Part shown: positions 33,261-42,452 of the stretch, piece after piece
Layout of the letters: each line of letters begins with the position of its first letter
Position numbering within the stretch: position 1 is the first letter of the stretch
Origin: Pantoea allii
Lineage (GTDB): Bacteria; Pseudomonadota; Gammaproteobacteria; Enterobacterales; Enterobacteriaceae
NCBI RefSeq assembly: GCF_002307475.1
Contig: NZ_NTMH01000040.1
Location: forward strand, 682,001 to 746,000
DNA length: 64,000 nucleotides
Direction: 5' to 3'
Made by a program: the position numbers and the translations under genes
Notes under the pieces: generated by a model
Seen by the model: only the letters and a program-made list of their open reading frames with translations
The model's database searches: none
What the model was told of the DNA's origin: nothing

Positions 33261-34244
33261 ATGTCCCAACTAGCAGAACTGGTGGCGAACGCCACGGCGG
33301 CCATCGATGGGGCGACCGATATCGCCGCCCTTGACGCGGTGCGCGTCGAATATCTGGGGAAGAAAGGGCATCTGACACTGCAGATGACCACACTGCGCGA
33401 GCTGCCAGCGGAAGAGCGTCCTGCCGCAGGTGCCGTGATTAACGAAGCCAAACAGCAGGTAACGGAACGCCTGAACGCGCGTAAAGAAGAGATGGAGTCA
33501 GCGGTGCTCAACGCGCGTCTGGCGGCAGAAACCATCGACGTCTCCCTGCCGGGACGTCGTATCGAGAACGGCGGTCTGCATCCGGTTACCCGTACCATCG
33601 ATCGTATTGAAACCTTTTTTGGCGAACTGGGCTTCGCGGTCGTTACGGGGCCGGAAATTGAAGACGATTATCATAACTTCGATGCACTCAATATCCCAGG
33701 CCATCACCCGGCGCGCGCCGATCATGACACCTTCTGGTTTGATGCCACGCGTCTGCTGCGTACCCAAACCTCTGGCGTGCAAATCCGTACCATGAAGAAC
33801 CAGCAGCCACCGCTGCGCATTATTGCACCGGGCCGAGTTTATCGTAACGACTACGATCAGACGCACACGCCGATGTTCCATCAAATGGAAGGTCTGATCG
33901 TTGATAAAAATATCAACTTCACCAACCTGAAGGGCACGCTGCACGATTTCCTGAACAACTTCTTTGAGGAAGACTTGCAGATTCGTTTCCGTCCTTCCTA
34001 TTTCCCATTTACCGAACCGTCCGCGGAAGTGGATGTCATGGGTAAAAATGGCAAGTGGCTCGAAGTGCTGGGTTGCGGCATGGTGCATCCGAATGTCCTG
34101 CGTAATGTCGGTATCGATCCGGAAATCTATTCAGGCTTCGCCTTTGGCATGGGCATGGAGCGCCTGACCATGCTGCGCTACGGCGTGACCGATTTGCGCG
34201 CATTCTTCGAAAATGATTTACGTTTCCTCAAACAATTTAAGTAA
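33261..34244 (+). CDS. pheS: phenylalanyl-tRNA synthetase alpha subunit
   Basis: Catalytic subunit (327 aa) of the alpha2-beta2 PheRS. N-terminal coiled coil (about 1-85) is followed by the class II core: motif 1 around HPVTRTIDRIETFFGELGF, motif 2 GRVYRNDYDQTHTPMFHQMEG, and motif 3 FAFGMGMERLTMLRYGV. The substrate-pocket Ala in FAFGMGMER is as in E. coli (Ala294 type). Ribosome binding site GAGGAAAAC. Expression depends on the pheM attenuator; pheT follows after 14 bases. Confidence 0.97.
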   Translation: MSQLAELVANATAAIDGATDIAALDAVRVEYLGKKGHLTLQMTTLRELPAEERPAAGAVINEAKQQVTERLNARKEEMESAVLNARLAAETIDVSLPGRRIENGGLHPVTRTIDRIETFFGELGFAVVTGPEIEDDYHNFDALNIPGHHPARADHDTFWFDATRLLRTQTSGVQIRTMKNQQPPLRIIAPGRVYRNDYDQTHTPMFHQMEGLIVDKNINFTNLKGTLHDFLNNFFEEDLQIRFRPSYFPFTEPSAEVDVMGKNGKWLEVLGCGMVHPNVLRNVGIDPEIYSGFAFGMGMERLTMLRYGVTDLRAFFENDLRFLKQFK

Positions 34245-34258
34245 GGGCAGGTTATCCA

Positions 34259-36646
34259 ATGAAATTCAGTGAACTCTGGTTACGCGAATGGGTAAATCCC
34301 GCCCTTGACAGTGCAGCCTTATCTGAACAGATCACCATGGCCGGCCTGGAAGTGGACGGCGTTGAGCCGGTCGCGGGCGCGTTTCACGGTGTTGTGGTTG
34401 GCGAAGTCGTGGAGTGCGGTCAGCATCCTAATGCTGACAAACTGCGCGTGACCAAAATTAATACCGGCGGCGATCGTCTGCTGGATATCGTCTGTGGCGC
34501 ACCAAACTGCCGTCAGGGTCTGAAAGTTGCGGTCGCTACCGTGGGTGCTGTGCTGCCGGGCGATTTTAAAATTAAAGCGGCCAAGCTGCGTGGCGAACCG
34601 TCGGAAGGCATGCTGTGTTCGTTCTCGGAGCTGGGTATTTCCGACGATCACAGTGGCATTATCGAATTGCCCGCCGATGCACCGGTTGGCACAGATATTC
34701 GTGACTACCTGCAGCTGGACGACAACACCATTGAAATCAGCGTCACGCCTAACCGCGCCGACTGCCTGGGAATTATTGGTATTGCCCGTGATGTGGCGGT
34801 ACTGAACAGCCTGCCGCTTAACGCACCTGGCATTGAGCCGGTTGCGGCGACGATTTCTGATACTGTCCCGATCAATGTAGAGGCGACCGCAGCCTGTCCA
34901 CGTTATTTAGGCCGGGTCGTTAAAGGCATTAACGTTGCCGCTGCCACACCGCTGTGGATGAAAGAGAAACTGCGTCGTTGTGGTATTCGCTCTATCGATC
35001 CGGTGGTCGACATCACTAACTATGTATTGCTTGAGCTGGGTCAGCCCATGCACGCTTTCGATCTCGACCGCATTGACGGCGGAATCGTGGTACGCATGGC
35101 GAAAGACGGTGAAGCGCTGACGTTACTGGATGGCACCGCGGTTAAACTCAGCAGCGATACGCTGGTTATTGCCGATCACCAGAAAGCCCTGGCGATGGGC
35201 GGCATTTTCGGCGGTGAACATTCCGGTGTAAACGCGGAAACGCAAAATGTTTTACTGGAGAGCGCCTGGTTTGAACCCCTGGCGATTGCGGGCCGTGCTC
35301 GTCGCCATGGCTTACATACCGATGCCTCCCATCGCTACGAGCGCGGTGTGGACGCCGCGCTGCAGCATAAGGCGATGGAGCGCGCCACCCAGTTGCTGCT
35401 GACCATTTGCGGCGGTGAAGCGGGGCCGGTTATCGATCAGACGTCGGCGGACGCGTTACCACAGCCCGCGACTATCACGCTGCGTCGTGAAAAGCTGGAT
35501 CGGTTAATTGGTCATGTGGTCAGCGATGAGCAGGTAACCGACATTTTAACGCGCCTGGGCTGTCAGGTCAGCGTAGGTAACGGTGAATGGCGTGCAGTGG
35601 CACCGACCTGGCGCTTCGATATGGCTATCGAAGAAGACCTGGTGGAAGAGATCGCCCGTATTTATGGTTACAACAACATCCCGGATGTGCCTGTCCATGC
35701 TGGCCTGGTGATGACGAAGCACCGTGAAGCGAACCTGTCGCTGAAACGGGCGAAGATGCTGCTGGTAGACAAAGGTTATCAGGAAGCGATCACATACAGC
35801 TTCGTGGACCCGAAGGTGCAGCAGTTGCTGCATCCGGGTGAAGAGGCACTGCTGCTGCCAAGTCCGATCTCCAGCGATATGTCGACGATGCGTCTGTCCC
35901 TGTGGACCGGTTTGCTTAGCGCGGTGGTGTATAACCAGAACCGTCAGCAGAGCCGCGTGCGCCTGTTTGAGAGCGGCCTGCGCTTTGTGCCTGATACGCA
36001 GGCGGATCTCGGTATTCGCCAGGATTTGATGCTGGCAGGCGTGCTGAGTGGCAACCGCTATGAAGAACATTGGGACCTGGCGCGCCAGACCGTTGACTTC
36101 TATGATTTGAAAGGCGATTTAGAGTCGCTGCTGGATTTAACCGGCAAGATGAATGCGATTAGCTTCCGCGCTGAAGCTAATCCGGCGTTGCATCCTGGAC
36201 AAAGTGCGGCAATTTATTTACACGATGAACGAATCGGATTTATCGGAGTGGTTCATCCCGAACTTGAACGTAAGCTGGATCTCAACGGTCGTACCTTAGT
36301 CTTTGAACTGCTTTGGAATAAGGTCGCAGACCGCGTCCTGCCTGATGCGCAAGAGATTTCACGCTTCCCGGCAAACCGCCGTGATATCGCTGTTGTTGTG
36401 GCCGAAAACGTGCCTGCAGCAGATATCATCGCGGAGTGTAAGAAAGTTGGCGTAAATCAGGTAGTTGGCGTAAACTTGTTTGACGTGTACCGAGGTAAGG
36501 GTGTTTCCGAGGGCTATAAGAGCCTCGCAATCAGCCTGATTTTGCAGGATACCAGCCGGACACTCGAAGAAGAGGAGATTGCCGCGACGGTTGCCAAATG
36601 CGTTGCGGCATTAAAAGAGCGATTCCAGGCAACCTTGAGGGATTGA
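34259..36646 (+). CDS. pheT: phenylalanyl-tRNA synthetase beta subunit
   Basis: Beta subunit (795 aa, normal length). Domains: tRNA-binding OB domain (about 40-150, HPNADKLRVTKINTGGD), B3/B4 editing domain (about 210-400, DITNYVLLELGQPMHAFD), B5 (about 400-475), catalytic-like B6-B7 (RLFESGLRFVPD) and C-terminal anticodon-binding B8 (about 700-795, SRFPANRRDIAVVV). Works with PheS to charge and proofread tRNA-Phe. The stop precedes ihfA by 4 bases, the usual enterobacterial arrangement. Confidence 0.97.
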   Translation: MKFSELWLREWVNPALDSAALSEQITMAGLEVDGVEPVAGAFHGVVVGEVVECGQHPNADKLRVTKINTGGDRLLDIVCGAPNCRQGLKVAVATVGAVLPGDFKIKAAKLRGEPSEGMLCSFSELGISDDHSGIIELPADAPVGTDIRDYLQLDDNTIEISVTPNRADCLGIIGIARDVAVLNSLPLNAPGIEPVAATISDTVPINVEATAACPRYLGRVVKGINVAAATPLWMKEKLRRCGIRSIDPVVDITNYVLLELGQPMHAFDLDRIDGGIVVRMAKDGEALTLLDGTAVKLSSDTLVIADHQKALAMGGIFGGEHSGVNAETQNVLLESAWFEPLAIAGRARRHGLHTDASHRYERGVDAALQHKAMERATQLLLTICGGEAGPVIDQTSADALPQPATITLRREKLDRLIGHVVSDEQVTDILTRLGCQVSVGNGEWRAVAPTWRFDMAIEEDLVEEIARIYGYNNIPDVPVHAGLVMTKHREANLSLKRAKMLLVDKGYQEAITYSFVDPKVQQLLHPGEEALLLPSPISSDMSTMRLSLWTGLLSAVVYNQNRQQSRVRLFESGLRFVPDTQADLGIRQDLMLAGVLSGNRYEEHWDLARQTVDFYDLKGDLESLLDLTGKMNAISFRAEANPALHPGQSAAIYLHDERIGFIGVVHPELERKLDLNGRTLVFELLWNKVADRVLPDAQEISRFPANRRDIAVVVAENVPAADIIAECKKVGVNQVVGVNLFDVYRGKGVSEGYKSLAISLILQDTSRTLEEEEIAATVAKCVAALKERFQATLRD

Positions 36647-36650
36647 ACCT

Positions 36651-36953
36651 ATGGCGCTTACAAAAGCTGAGATGTCAGAATACCTGTTTGAAAAACTCGG
36701 GCTGAGCAAACGTGATGCAAAAGAGTTAGTGGAGTTGTTTTTCGAAGAGGTTCGCCGCGCTTTGGAAAATGGAGAACAGGTTAAACTGTCGGGGTTTGGT
36801 AATTTTGACCTGCGTGACAAAAACCAACGTCCAGGCAGAAACCCAAAAACGGGAGAGGATATTCCAATTACTGCGCGTCGCGTAGTGACATTCCGTCCAG
36901 GGCAGAAGCTTAAAAGTCGCGTTGAGAACGCCACACCAAAAGACAGTGACTGA
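36651..36953 (+). CDS. ihfA: integration host factor alpha subunit
   Basis: DNA-bending nucleoid protein subunit (100 aa; E. coli 99), pairs with IhfB. Conserved HU/IHF fold: ALTKAEMSEYLFEKLGLSKR, the VKLSGFGNFDLRDKNQRPGRNP beta-ribbon arm containing the intercalating proline (written in part), and RRVVTFRPGQKLKSRVE. The last residues ATPKDSD differ from E. coli. It is cotranscribed from within or upstream of pheT and ends in a strong terminator. IHF is needed for sigma-54 promoter looping, relevant for the ast promoter in this window. Confidence 0.96.
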   Translation: MALTKAEMSEYLFEKLGLSKRDAKELVELFFEEVRRALENGEQVKLSGFGNFDLRDKNQRPGRNPKTGEDIPITARRVVTFRPGQKLKSRVENATPKDSD

Positions 36954-36965
36954 TCCCAGTGTTTT

Positions 36966-36991
36966 AAAAAGGCCGCGCAAGCGGCCTTTTT
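36966..36991 (+). terminator. terminator of pheST-ihfA
   Basis: AAAAAGGCCGC-GCAA-GCGGCCTTTTT, perfect stem with U-tract, 12 bases after ihfA. Confidence 0.92.
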
Positions 36992-37052
36992 CATTTCTTT
37001 TTTTTGCAATCCTTTTACAATCAACCCTCTGTTATCCTGGCTAATCCGGCTT

Positions 37053-38042
37053 ATGTCCCAGCTTGAACAACTTGCGCTTCAACGCGATCGTCGCAGCAGG
37101 ACCTGGCTTTTGGGTCTGAGTGGCACGTTGCTTGTCTTATTTATGATCAGCCTGTGTGCGGGTGAAAGCTGGATAAGCCCATCCCAGTGGTTTAGCGACA
37201 GCGGCAGACTGTTCGTCGGTCAGCTTCGCCTGCCGCGCAGCCTTGCGGTCATACTGGTTGGCGCGGCGCTGGCGCTGAGCGGCGTTGTCATGCAGGCGCT
37301 GTTTACTAATCCCCTGGCCGAACCGGGGCTGCTTGGCGTCTCCAACGGCGCGGGCATTGGTCTGGTGGCGGCGGTGCTGTTTGGCGGCGGTTCACTCTGG
37401 AGCCTCAGCGTTTCGGCGATGACCGGCGCGCTGGTGATCACGCTTATCCTGCTGCACTTTGCCCATCGTCACTTATCCGTCACGCGTTTGCTGCTTACTG
37501 GCGTGGCGCTGGGCATTATCTGCAGCGCTATCATGACCTGGGCGGTGTATTTCAGCAGCAGCCTCGACCTGCGACAGTTAATGTACTGGATGATGGGCGG
37601 CTTCAGCGGCATCGACTGGCGCTATGGCTGGATGATGCTGGCGCTGCTGCCGGTTATCCTGGCGTTAACCTCGGCGGCCAGGGTACTCAACCTGTTAGCG
37701 CTGGGGGAAACCTCAGCCCGCCAGTTGGGGCTGTCCCTGTTTTACTGGCGTAATTTACTGGTATTAGCGATGGGCTGGCTGGTCGGGGTCAGCGTTGCCC
37801 TTGCCGGGGCAATCGGCTTTGTCGGTCTGGTGATTCCCCATCTGCTGCGGCTGGCAGGCCTGAACGATCACCGTGCCTTGTTGCCAGCCTCCGCGCTGGC
37901 GGGAGCCAGCGTGTTGCTTGGCGCCGATATTATTGCCCGCCTGGTGCTGGCTTCTGCCGAGTTACCTATCGGTGTCGTCACGGCAACCCTGGGCGCACCG
38001 CTGTTTATCGTACTGTTAGTCAAATCGTCGCGTCAGCTTTAG
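37053..38042 (+). CDS. btuC: vitamin B12 ABC transporter permease BtuC
   Basis: FecCD-family permease (329 aa, about ten helices) of the BtuCD-F cobalamin importer. Hallmarks: RLPRSLAVILVGAALALSGVVMQALFTNPLAEPG (in part) near residue 60, GVSNGAGIGLVAAVL, DLRQLMYWMMGGFSG and the cytoplasmic coupling motif ALGETSARQLGL. The periplasmic loop GESWISPSQWF matches BtuC. First gene of btuC-btuE-btuD. No cobalamin riboswitch is evident upstream. The TonB receptor BtuB and binding protein BtuF are not in this window. Confidence 0.94.
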   Translation: MSQLEQLALQRDRRSRTWLLGLSGTLLVLFMISLCAGESWISPSQWFSDSGRLFVGQLRLPRSLAVILVGAALALSGVVMQALFTNPLAEPGLLGVSNGAGIGLVAAVLFGGGSLWSLSVSAMTGALVITLILLHFAHRHLSVTRLLLTGVALGIICSAIMTWAVYFSSSLDLRQLMYWMMGGFSGIDWRYGWMMLALLPVILALTSAARVLNLLALGETSARQLGLSLFYWRNLLVLAMGWLVGVSVALAGAIGFVGLVIPHLLRLAGLNDHRALLPASALAGASVLLGADIIARLVLASAELPIGVVTATLGAPLFIVLLVKSSRQL

Positions 38043-38075
38043 CTGGCATACTTGCATTAACCACAGGAACTCCGT

Positions 38076-38621
38076 ATGAGCATTTATCAAACTGAACTGG
38101 TTACACTGGATGGTGAGAAAACCTCGCTGTCATCCTGGCAGGGACAGGTGCTGCTGGTCGTTAACGTGGCCTCTAAGTGCGGCTTAACGCCACAATATGA
38201 AGCGCTGGAAAACATTCATAAAGCCTGGCATGAGCAGGGCTTCAGCGTGCTGGGTTTCCCCTGCAACCAGTTTCTGGAGCAGGAGCCGGGCAGTAGTGAA
38301 GAGATCAAAACCTTTTGCAGCACCACGTATGGTGTGACCTTTCCGATGTTCGAAAAGTGTGACGTCAATGGTGAGCATCGTCACCCGCTTTATGCACAGC
38401 TGGTGGCGGCAAAACCTGAGGCGGTTCGCCCGGAAGAGAGTGGTTTTTATGAGCGCATGGAAAGTAAAGGACGTGCGCCCAAAGTCCCAGGCGATATCCT
38501 GTGGAACTTCGAAAAATTCCTGATTGGTCGGGATGGCAGTGTCATTCAGCGTTTCTCTCCGGATATGTCACCAGAAGATCCGATTATTCTCGAAACCATC
38601 AAGCAGGCACTGGCAAAATAA
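38076..38621 (+). CDS. btuE: glutathione/thioredoxin peroxidase BtuE
   Basis: Non-selenium glutathione-peroxidase family enzyme (181 aa) that reduces peroxides; in E. coli it prefers thioredoxin and is not needed for B12 uptake. The peroxidatic Cys35 is in VNVASKCGLTPQY; the Gln of FPCNQFLEQEPG and Trp of ILWNFEKFLIG complete the catalytic set. A Cys replaces the selenocysteine of animal enzymes. Located between btuC and btuD as in E. coli; its stop codon directly abuts the btuD ATG. Confidence 0.94.
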   Translation: MSIYQTELVTLDGEKTSLSSWQGQVLLVVNVASKCGLTPQYEALENIHKAWHEQGFSVLGFPCNQFLEQEPGSSEEIKTFCSTTYGVTFPMFEKCDVNGEHRHPLYAQLVAAKPEAVRPEESGFYERMESKGRAPKVPGDILWNFEKFLIGRDGSVIQRFSPDMSPEDPIILETIKQALAK

Positions 38622-39371
38622 ATGTTGCTGAGCCTGGAAAATGCAGCCGTTCCCGGACGGCTGCAACCGGTAACTGGCACCCTGCAGGCCGGGCAGTGGG
38701 TGCATCTGGTGGGGCCGAATGGCGCAGGGAAGAGCACTTTGCTCTCCGCGCTGGCCGGACTGGAACCCGTTACCGGCAAGGCGACGCTTCTGAATAACCC
38801 GCTGTCCAGTTGGAAAGGCCCGGCGCTGGCCAGGGTGCGCAGCTGGCTGCCCCAGCAACAGTTGCCCCCGGGACAGATGCCGGTTTATCACTATCTTCGC
38901 CTGCATCTCCCGTCTCCCGCTTTACCTCACGACGCTCGGTTAGCCTCAATACTGTCGCGGCTGCAACTGGATGACAAATTAACCTGGCCATTGACCCGGC
39001 TCTCCGGTGGAGAGTGGCAGCGGGTGCGGATTGCTGCGGTCATGATGCAAATCGATCCGCAGATCAACGCCCATGGTCAGTTGCTGATCCTGGATGAACC
39101 CATGACGGCGCTGGATATTGCGCAGCAGAAAGCGGTCGATGATCTGATTGGTGAACTCTGCCAGGCTGGCGTTTGCGTGGTCGCCAGCAGCCACGACCTT
39201 AACCACAGTTTATGGCACGCAACGCAGGTTTGGTTGTTACATCAGGGCCAGGTGGTATTACAGGGTGAGCCAGCAGACGTCCTTCGGCCGGAACAGCTTT
39301 CGCCCCTGTATGGCATTCCGTTCCGCCAGTTAATGTTAGACGGTCGGCCTCTGCTGACTGTTTTGCCCTGA
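38622..39371 (+). CDS. btuD: vitamin B12 ABC transporter ATPase BtuD
   Basis: ATPase of the B12 importer (249 aa). Walker A GPNGAGKST (31-39), Q-loop in WLPQQQLPPG, signature RLSGGEWQRVRIAAV near 127, Walker B LLILDEPMTALD near 155, switch His in SSHDLNHSLWH near 190. It starts on the base after the btuE stop, with only a weak ribosome binding site (AAAATAA), so translation is probably coupled to btuE. Confidence 0.94.
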   Translation: MLLSLENAAVPGRLQPVTGTLQAGQWVHLVGPNGAGKSTLLSALAGLEPVTGKATLLNNPLSSWKGPALARVRSWLPQQQLPPGQMPVYHYLRLHLPSPALPHDARLASILSRLQLDDKLTWPLTRLSGGEWQRVRIAAVMMQIDPQINAHGQLLILDEPMTALDIAQQKAVDDLIGELCQAGVCVVASSHDLNHSLWHATQVWLLHQGQVVLQGEPADVLRPEQLSPLYGIPFRQLMLDGRPLLTVLP

Positions 39372-39437
39372 TACTTGCCACCTGGCGCGCTTTGCCGCTA
39401 CAGTAATTTGGTTATTATTTATTAAGGATGAGCTGTG

Positions 39438-39896
39438 ATGCGCACGGGGTTGCTGTTATTCGTTTTGCTGTTGGTGGGCTGTAGCCATCATGCGCCGCCC
39501 ATTAATGGTCGCCTCTCTGACTCCATCACTGTAATAGCGCAACTTAACGATCAACTGGGTAACTGGCGAGGAACGCCTTACCGTTATGGCGGGATGAGCC
39601 GCGGTGGCGTGGACTGCTCTGGCTTTGTTTACCTGACATTCCGCGATAAGTTTGATCTGCAACTCCCACGCACCACCGCGGCACAAAGCGACATTGGGAC
39701 GCGCATCAGCAAAGATGACCTCTTGCCCGGTGACCTGGTGTTCTTCAAAACCGGCAGCGGCGAGAATGGCTTGCACGTAGGCATTTATGATACGGATAAC
39801 GCGTTCATTCATGCCTCCACCAGCCAGGGGGTGATTCGCTCTTCGCTGGATAATGTCTACTGGCGAAAAGTATTTTGGCAGGCGCGCCGCATCTAA
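39438..39896 (+). CDS. nlpC: NlpC/P60 family lipoprotein peptidase
   Basis: Probable murein endopeptidase lipoprotein (152 aa). Lipobox LLVGC, Cys near residue 14. NlpC/P60 catalytic triad is visible: Cys in VDCSGFVYL near 60, His in GLHVGIYD near 110 and a second polar residue in FIHAS near 122. It matches E. coli NlpC in length and neighbourhood (downstream of btuD). ATG 39438 is preferred over GTG 39435 immediately before; AAGGA lies 9 bases upstream. Confidence 0.92.
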   Translation: MRTGLLLFVLLLVGCSHHAPPINGRLSDSITVIAQLNDQLGNWRGTPYRYGGMSRGGVDCSGFVYLTFRDKFDLQLPRTTAAQSDIGTRISKDDLLPGDLVFFKTGSGENGLHVGIYDTDNAFIHASTSQGVIRSSLDNVYWRKVFWQARRI

Positions 39897-40188
39897 TTTT
39901 CTGCCTGCAAGTCCAGCAGATTTGTAGGGGTTAAATCAGAAAAATAGCGGACCTGAAAAATTATTACTCATTCGGATTTAACTTACTCTTTTTATTTATA
40001 CCGCCGGACCTAAGAATGTTTTTCATCGTTAACAGAATTATTTGGGAATTTATTTGGCTTAAGGTTTATTTTTTTAGCCTAACGATAATGAATCGATAAA
40101 AATATCCATCTCATCAGTCCTTTGCTACTATTGCCAGCCTGTTTTTAATCATATACGATGCACTATCGCCACATATTCTGGCTGTAAA
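39897..40188. other. intergenic between nlpC and ydiV
   Basis: About 290 AT-rich bases. No open frame with a ribosome binding site and no clear terminator. The ydiV promoter is presumably here; TTAACTTACT-like stretches are too weak to call. Confidence 0.5.
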
Positions 40189-40923
40189 ATGAAAATTCAC
40201 CTATCTGCCGACTATCAGTCGGAAATTTGGTTTTATGCTGCCTGCTCTCAGGAAGGGCACTTAACCGCTATTGAGCTGGCTACACAGTTCGTGCATGAGA
40301 GTGCGCCGATCACGTTGCCGCAGGATGTCCTGTTGCCTCAGCTCGATGAAACACAGCGCCTGCGCCTGCTGCAGCGTCAGATTTCCCTGCTGGAAAAGCA
40401 CCAGACGTTTTTCGAAAGCCATCACCTACTGGCTTTTATGCCTGTGGATGAAGGCATGGCGAACACCCTTCTCGAAAGTGAGTTTCTGACCCGTAAAATA
40501 AAACAGCTTCCTTTTTTAATGCTCGATATCAGCGAAACGTTTCTCTCGCTAAATTTGGGAAAAAATAATCCATTAATCGCGGCATTAAATCGTGAGTTTA
40601 AATTGTCCTTGTCCCACTTTGGCGCAGGGAAATCATCGACAACAGCGGTTTACGATAATCTGTTTAGCTGCATCAGGCTGGATAAACACTTTATTCACGC
40701 CCTTTCTAAACGTGCTTCTTTTTTACCATTTATGCAAAGCATCATCGATAATTTCCGGCCCCATTGTGATCGGATGATTATTTGCGGTGTGGATGATGAA
40801 ATGTTACTGGATAAGGTGAGTCAACTCAGCAATGTCCATCTCCAGGGCACGCTGTTTCCGGTCGTAAAATCAGACGCCTTCGAGACCTTAATCTACTCCG
40901 AACAATTCCTGCACACGCCCTGA
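40189..40923 (+). CDS. ydiV: degenerate EAL-domain protein, YdiV/RflP-like anti-FlhDC factor
   Basis: EAL-like protein (244 aa) that has lost the cyclic-di-GMP phosphodiesterase residues: the EAL motif region reads TAIELATQF, close to VGVELITHF in E. coli YdiV, and the downstream metal-ligand motifs (such as DDFG) are replaced by LSHFGAGKSST. YdiV/RflP binds FlhD4C2 and targets it for ClpXP, coupling poor nutrition to reduced motility. Gene order nlpC-ydiV-selO is the same as in E. coli. Overall identity looks low, so regulatory function is inferred from synteny and the degenerate motifs. Confidence 0.85.
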   Translation: MKIHLSADYQSEIWFYAACSQEGHLTAIELATQFVHESAPITLPQDVLLPQLDETQRLRLLQRQISLLEKHQTFFESHHLLAFMPVDEGMANTLLESEFLTRKIKQLPFLMLDISETFLSLNLGKNNPLIAALNREFKLSLSHFGAGKSSTTAVYDNLFSCIRLDKHFIHALSKRASFLPFMQSIIDNFRPHCDRMIICGVDDEMLLDKVSQLSNVHLQGTLFPVVKSDAFETLIYSEQFLHTP

Positions 40924-41014
40924 TACCCGCACGACTGTCGCCTGTCCAATCCTGGCCATCAACGCTACACTGTGGGTTTTATCACACGATACCCGGTGTC
41001 GTTGGGGAGAAATA

Positions 41015-42451
41015 ATGGTCTTTGACAATAGCTGGTTCCGTGAGCTTCCGGGCAGCTACACCGCGTTACATCCTACGCCGCTTGCAGGCGGTCGACTGTT
41101 GTACCACAACGCAGCCCTGGCGAATGAGATGGCGCTGGACAGCGATCTTTTTGCCGGGCAGGGGCATGGCGTTTGGTATGGTGCCGCGCTGTTGCCTGGC
41201 ATGCAACCGCTGGCTCAGGTTTACAGCGGGCATCAGTTTGGCGTCTGGGCAGGTCAACTGGGCGATGGCCGCGGTATGTTACTGGGTGAACAATACCTGG
41301 ACGACGGCCGCCGGCTCGACTGGCATCTGAAAGGCGCAGGGCTGACGCCGTATTCACGAATGGGCGATGGCCGGGCTGTTGTACGGTCAACGGTGCGCGA
41401 GTTTCTGGCTTCTGAGGCGCTGCATCATCTGGGCATTCCTACCACACGCGCGCTGAGCGTTGCCATCAGCGATGAACCCGTTTACCGCGAAACCGCCGAA
41501 CGCGGCGCGATGTTGATGCGCATTGCACCAGGCCATCTACGCTTTGGTCATTTTGAGCACTTCTTCTATAGCCAGCAACCTGAACAGGTCAGGCAGCTGG
41601 CGGACTATGCCATTCGTCATCACTGGCCGCACCTGGTCGACGAAGCCGATCGTTATCAACTGTGGTTTTCCGATATTGTGCTGCGCACTGCACGGCTGAT
41701 TGCTCAGTGGCAAAGCGTGGGCTTCGCTCATGGTGTAATGAATACCGATAATATGTCGATCCTCGGTCTGACCATCGACTACGGTCCTTACGGATTCCTG
41801 GATGACTACCAGCCATACTACATCTGCAATCACAGCGATTATCAAGGGCGCTACAGCTTCGAAAATCAGCCCATGATTGGCTTGTGGAATCTTAATCGTC
41901 TGGCCCATGCGCTGTCAGGGTTGCTGACGACTGAACAGCTCCGGCAGGCGCTGAGCGGTTATGAAAATGAGCTGATGCGCGAATGGGGAGAGCGGATGCG
42001 GGCAAAACTGGGCTTGCTGACAGCAGATGCCGGCGATAATGACATTCTGACCGGTTTGCTCGGCCTGATGAGTCAGGAACGCAGCGATTATACGCTGACG
42101 TTTCGTTTATTGAGTGAGACCCAGCAGGCTGAGAGCCGTTCGCCGCTGCGAGATGAATTCATCGATCGTCCCGCCTTTGACCGTTGGTATCAGCATTACC
42201 GTAACCGCTTATTGCAGGAGCAGATCGGCGATGCTGAACGGCAGCAGGCGATGAAAGCGGCCAATCCCGCCGTGGTGCTGCGTAACTATCTTGCTCAACA
42301 GGCCATAGACGAGGCGGAAAAGGGCGAAAGCGGGGCACTGGCGCGTTTACATCAGGCGCTTCAACAGCCTTTTAGTGACGCGACGGCCGCTGAATATCGT
42401 CAACGGCCGCCGGACTGGGGCAAAACGCTGGAGGTAAGCTGCTCCAGCTGA
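41015..42451 (+). CDS. selO: protein adenylyltransferase SelO (YdiU)
   Basis: Pseudokinase-fold AMPylator (478 aa) that transfers AMP to Ser/Thr/Tyr residues of redox-related proteins. Conserved blocks: YSGHQFGVWAGQLGDGRGMLLGE (in part) near 70, LKGAGLTPYSRMGDGRAVVRS near 108, GFAHGVMNTDNMSILGLTIDYGPYGFLDDY (in part) near 240. The C-terminal CSS carries the redox Cys that is selenocysteine in animal SELENOO. GGGGAGAAATA precedes the ATG. Only one base separates its stop from that of convergent aroH; hemP/ydiE, which lies here in E. coli, is absent. Confidence 0.94.
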   Translation: MVFDNSWFRELPGSYTALHPTPLAGGRLLYHNAALANEMALDSDLFAGQGHGVWYGAALLPGMQPLAQVYSGHQFGVWAGQLGDGRGMLLGEQYLDDGRRLDWHLKGAGLTPYSRMGDGRAVVRSTVREFLASEALHHLGIPTTRALSVAISDEPVYRETAERGAMLMRIAPGHLRFGHFEHFFYSQQPEQVRQLADYAIRHHWPHLVDEADRYQLWFSDIVLRTARLIAQWQSVGFAHGVMNTDNMSILGLTIDYGPYGFLDDYQPYYICNHSDYQGRYSFENQPMIGLWNLNRLAHALSGLLTTEQLRQALSGYENELMREWGERMRAKLGLLTADAGDNDILTGLLGLMSQERSDYTLTFRLLSETQQAESRSPLRDEFIDRPAFDRWYQHYRNRLLQEQIGDAERQQAMKAANPAVVLRNYLAQQAIDEAEKGESGALARLHQALQQPFSDATAAEYRQRPPDWGKTLEVSCSS

Positions 42452-42452
42452 T

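Noticed and set aside
36992..37052. Cobalamin riboswitch for btuC
   Set aside because: The gap between the ihfA terminator and btuC is only about 60 bases, too short, and has no B12-box-like sequence.
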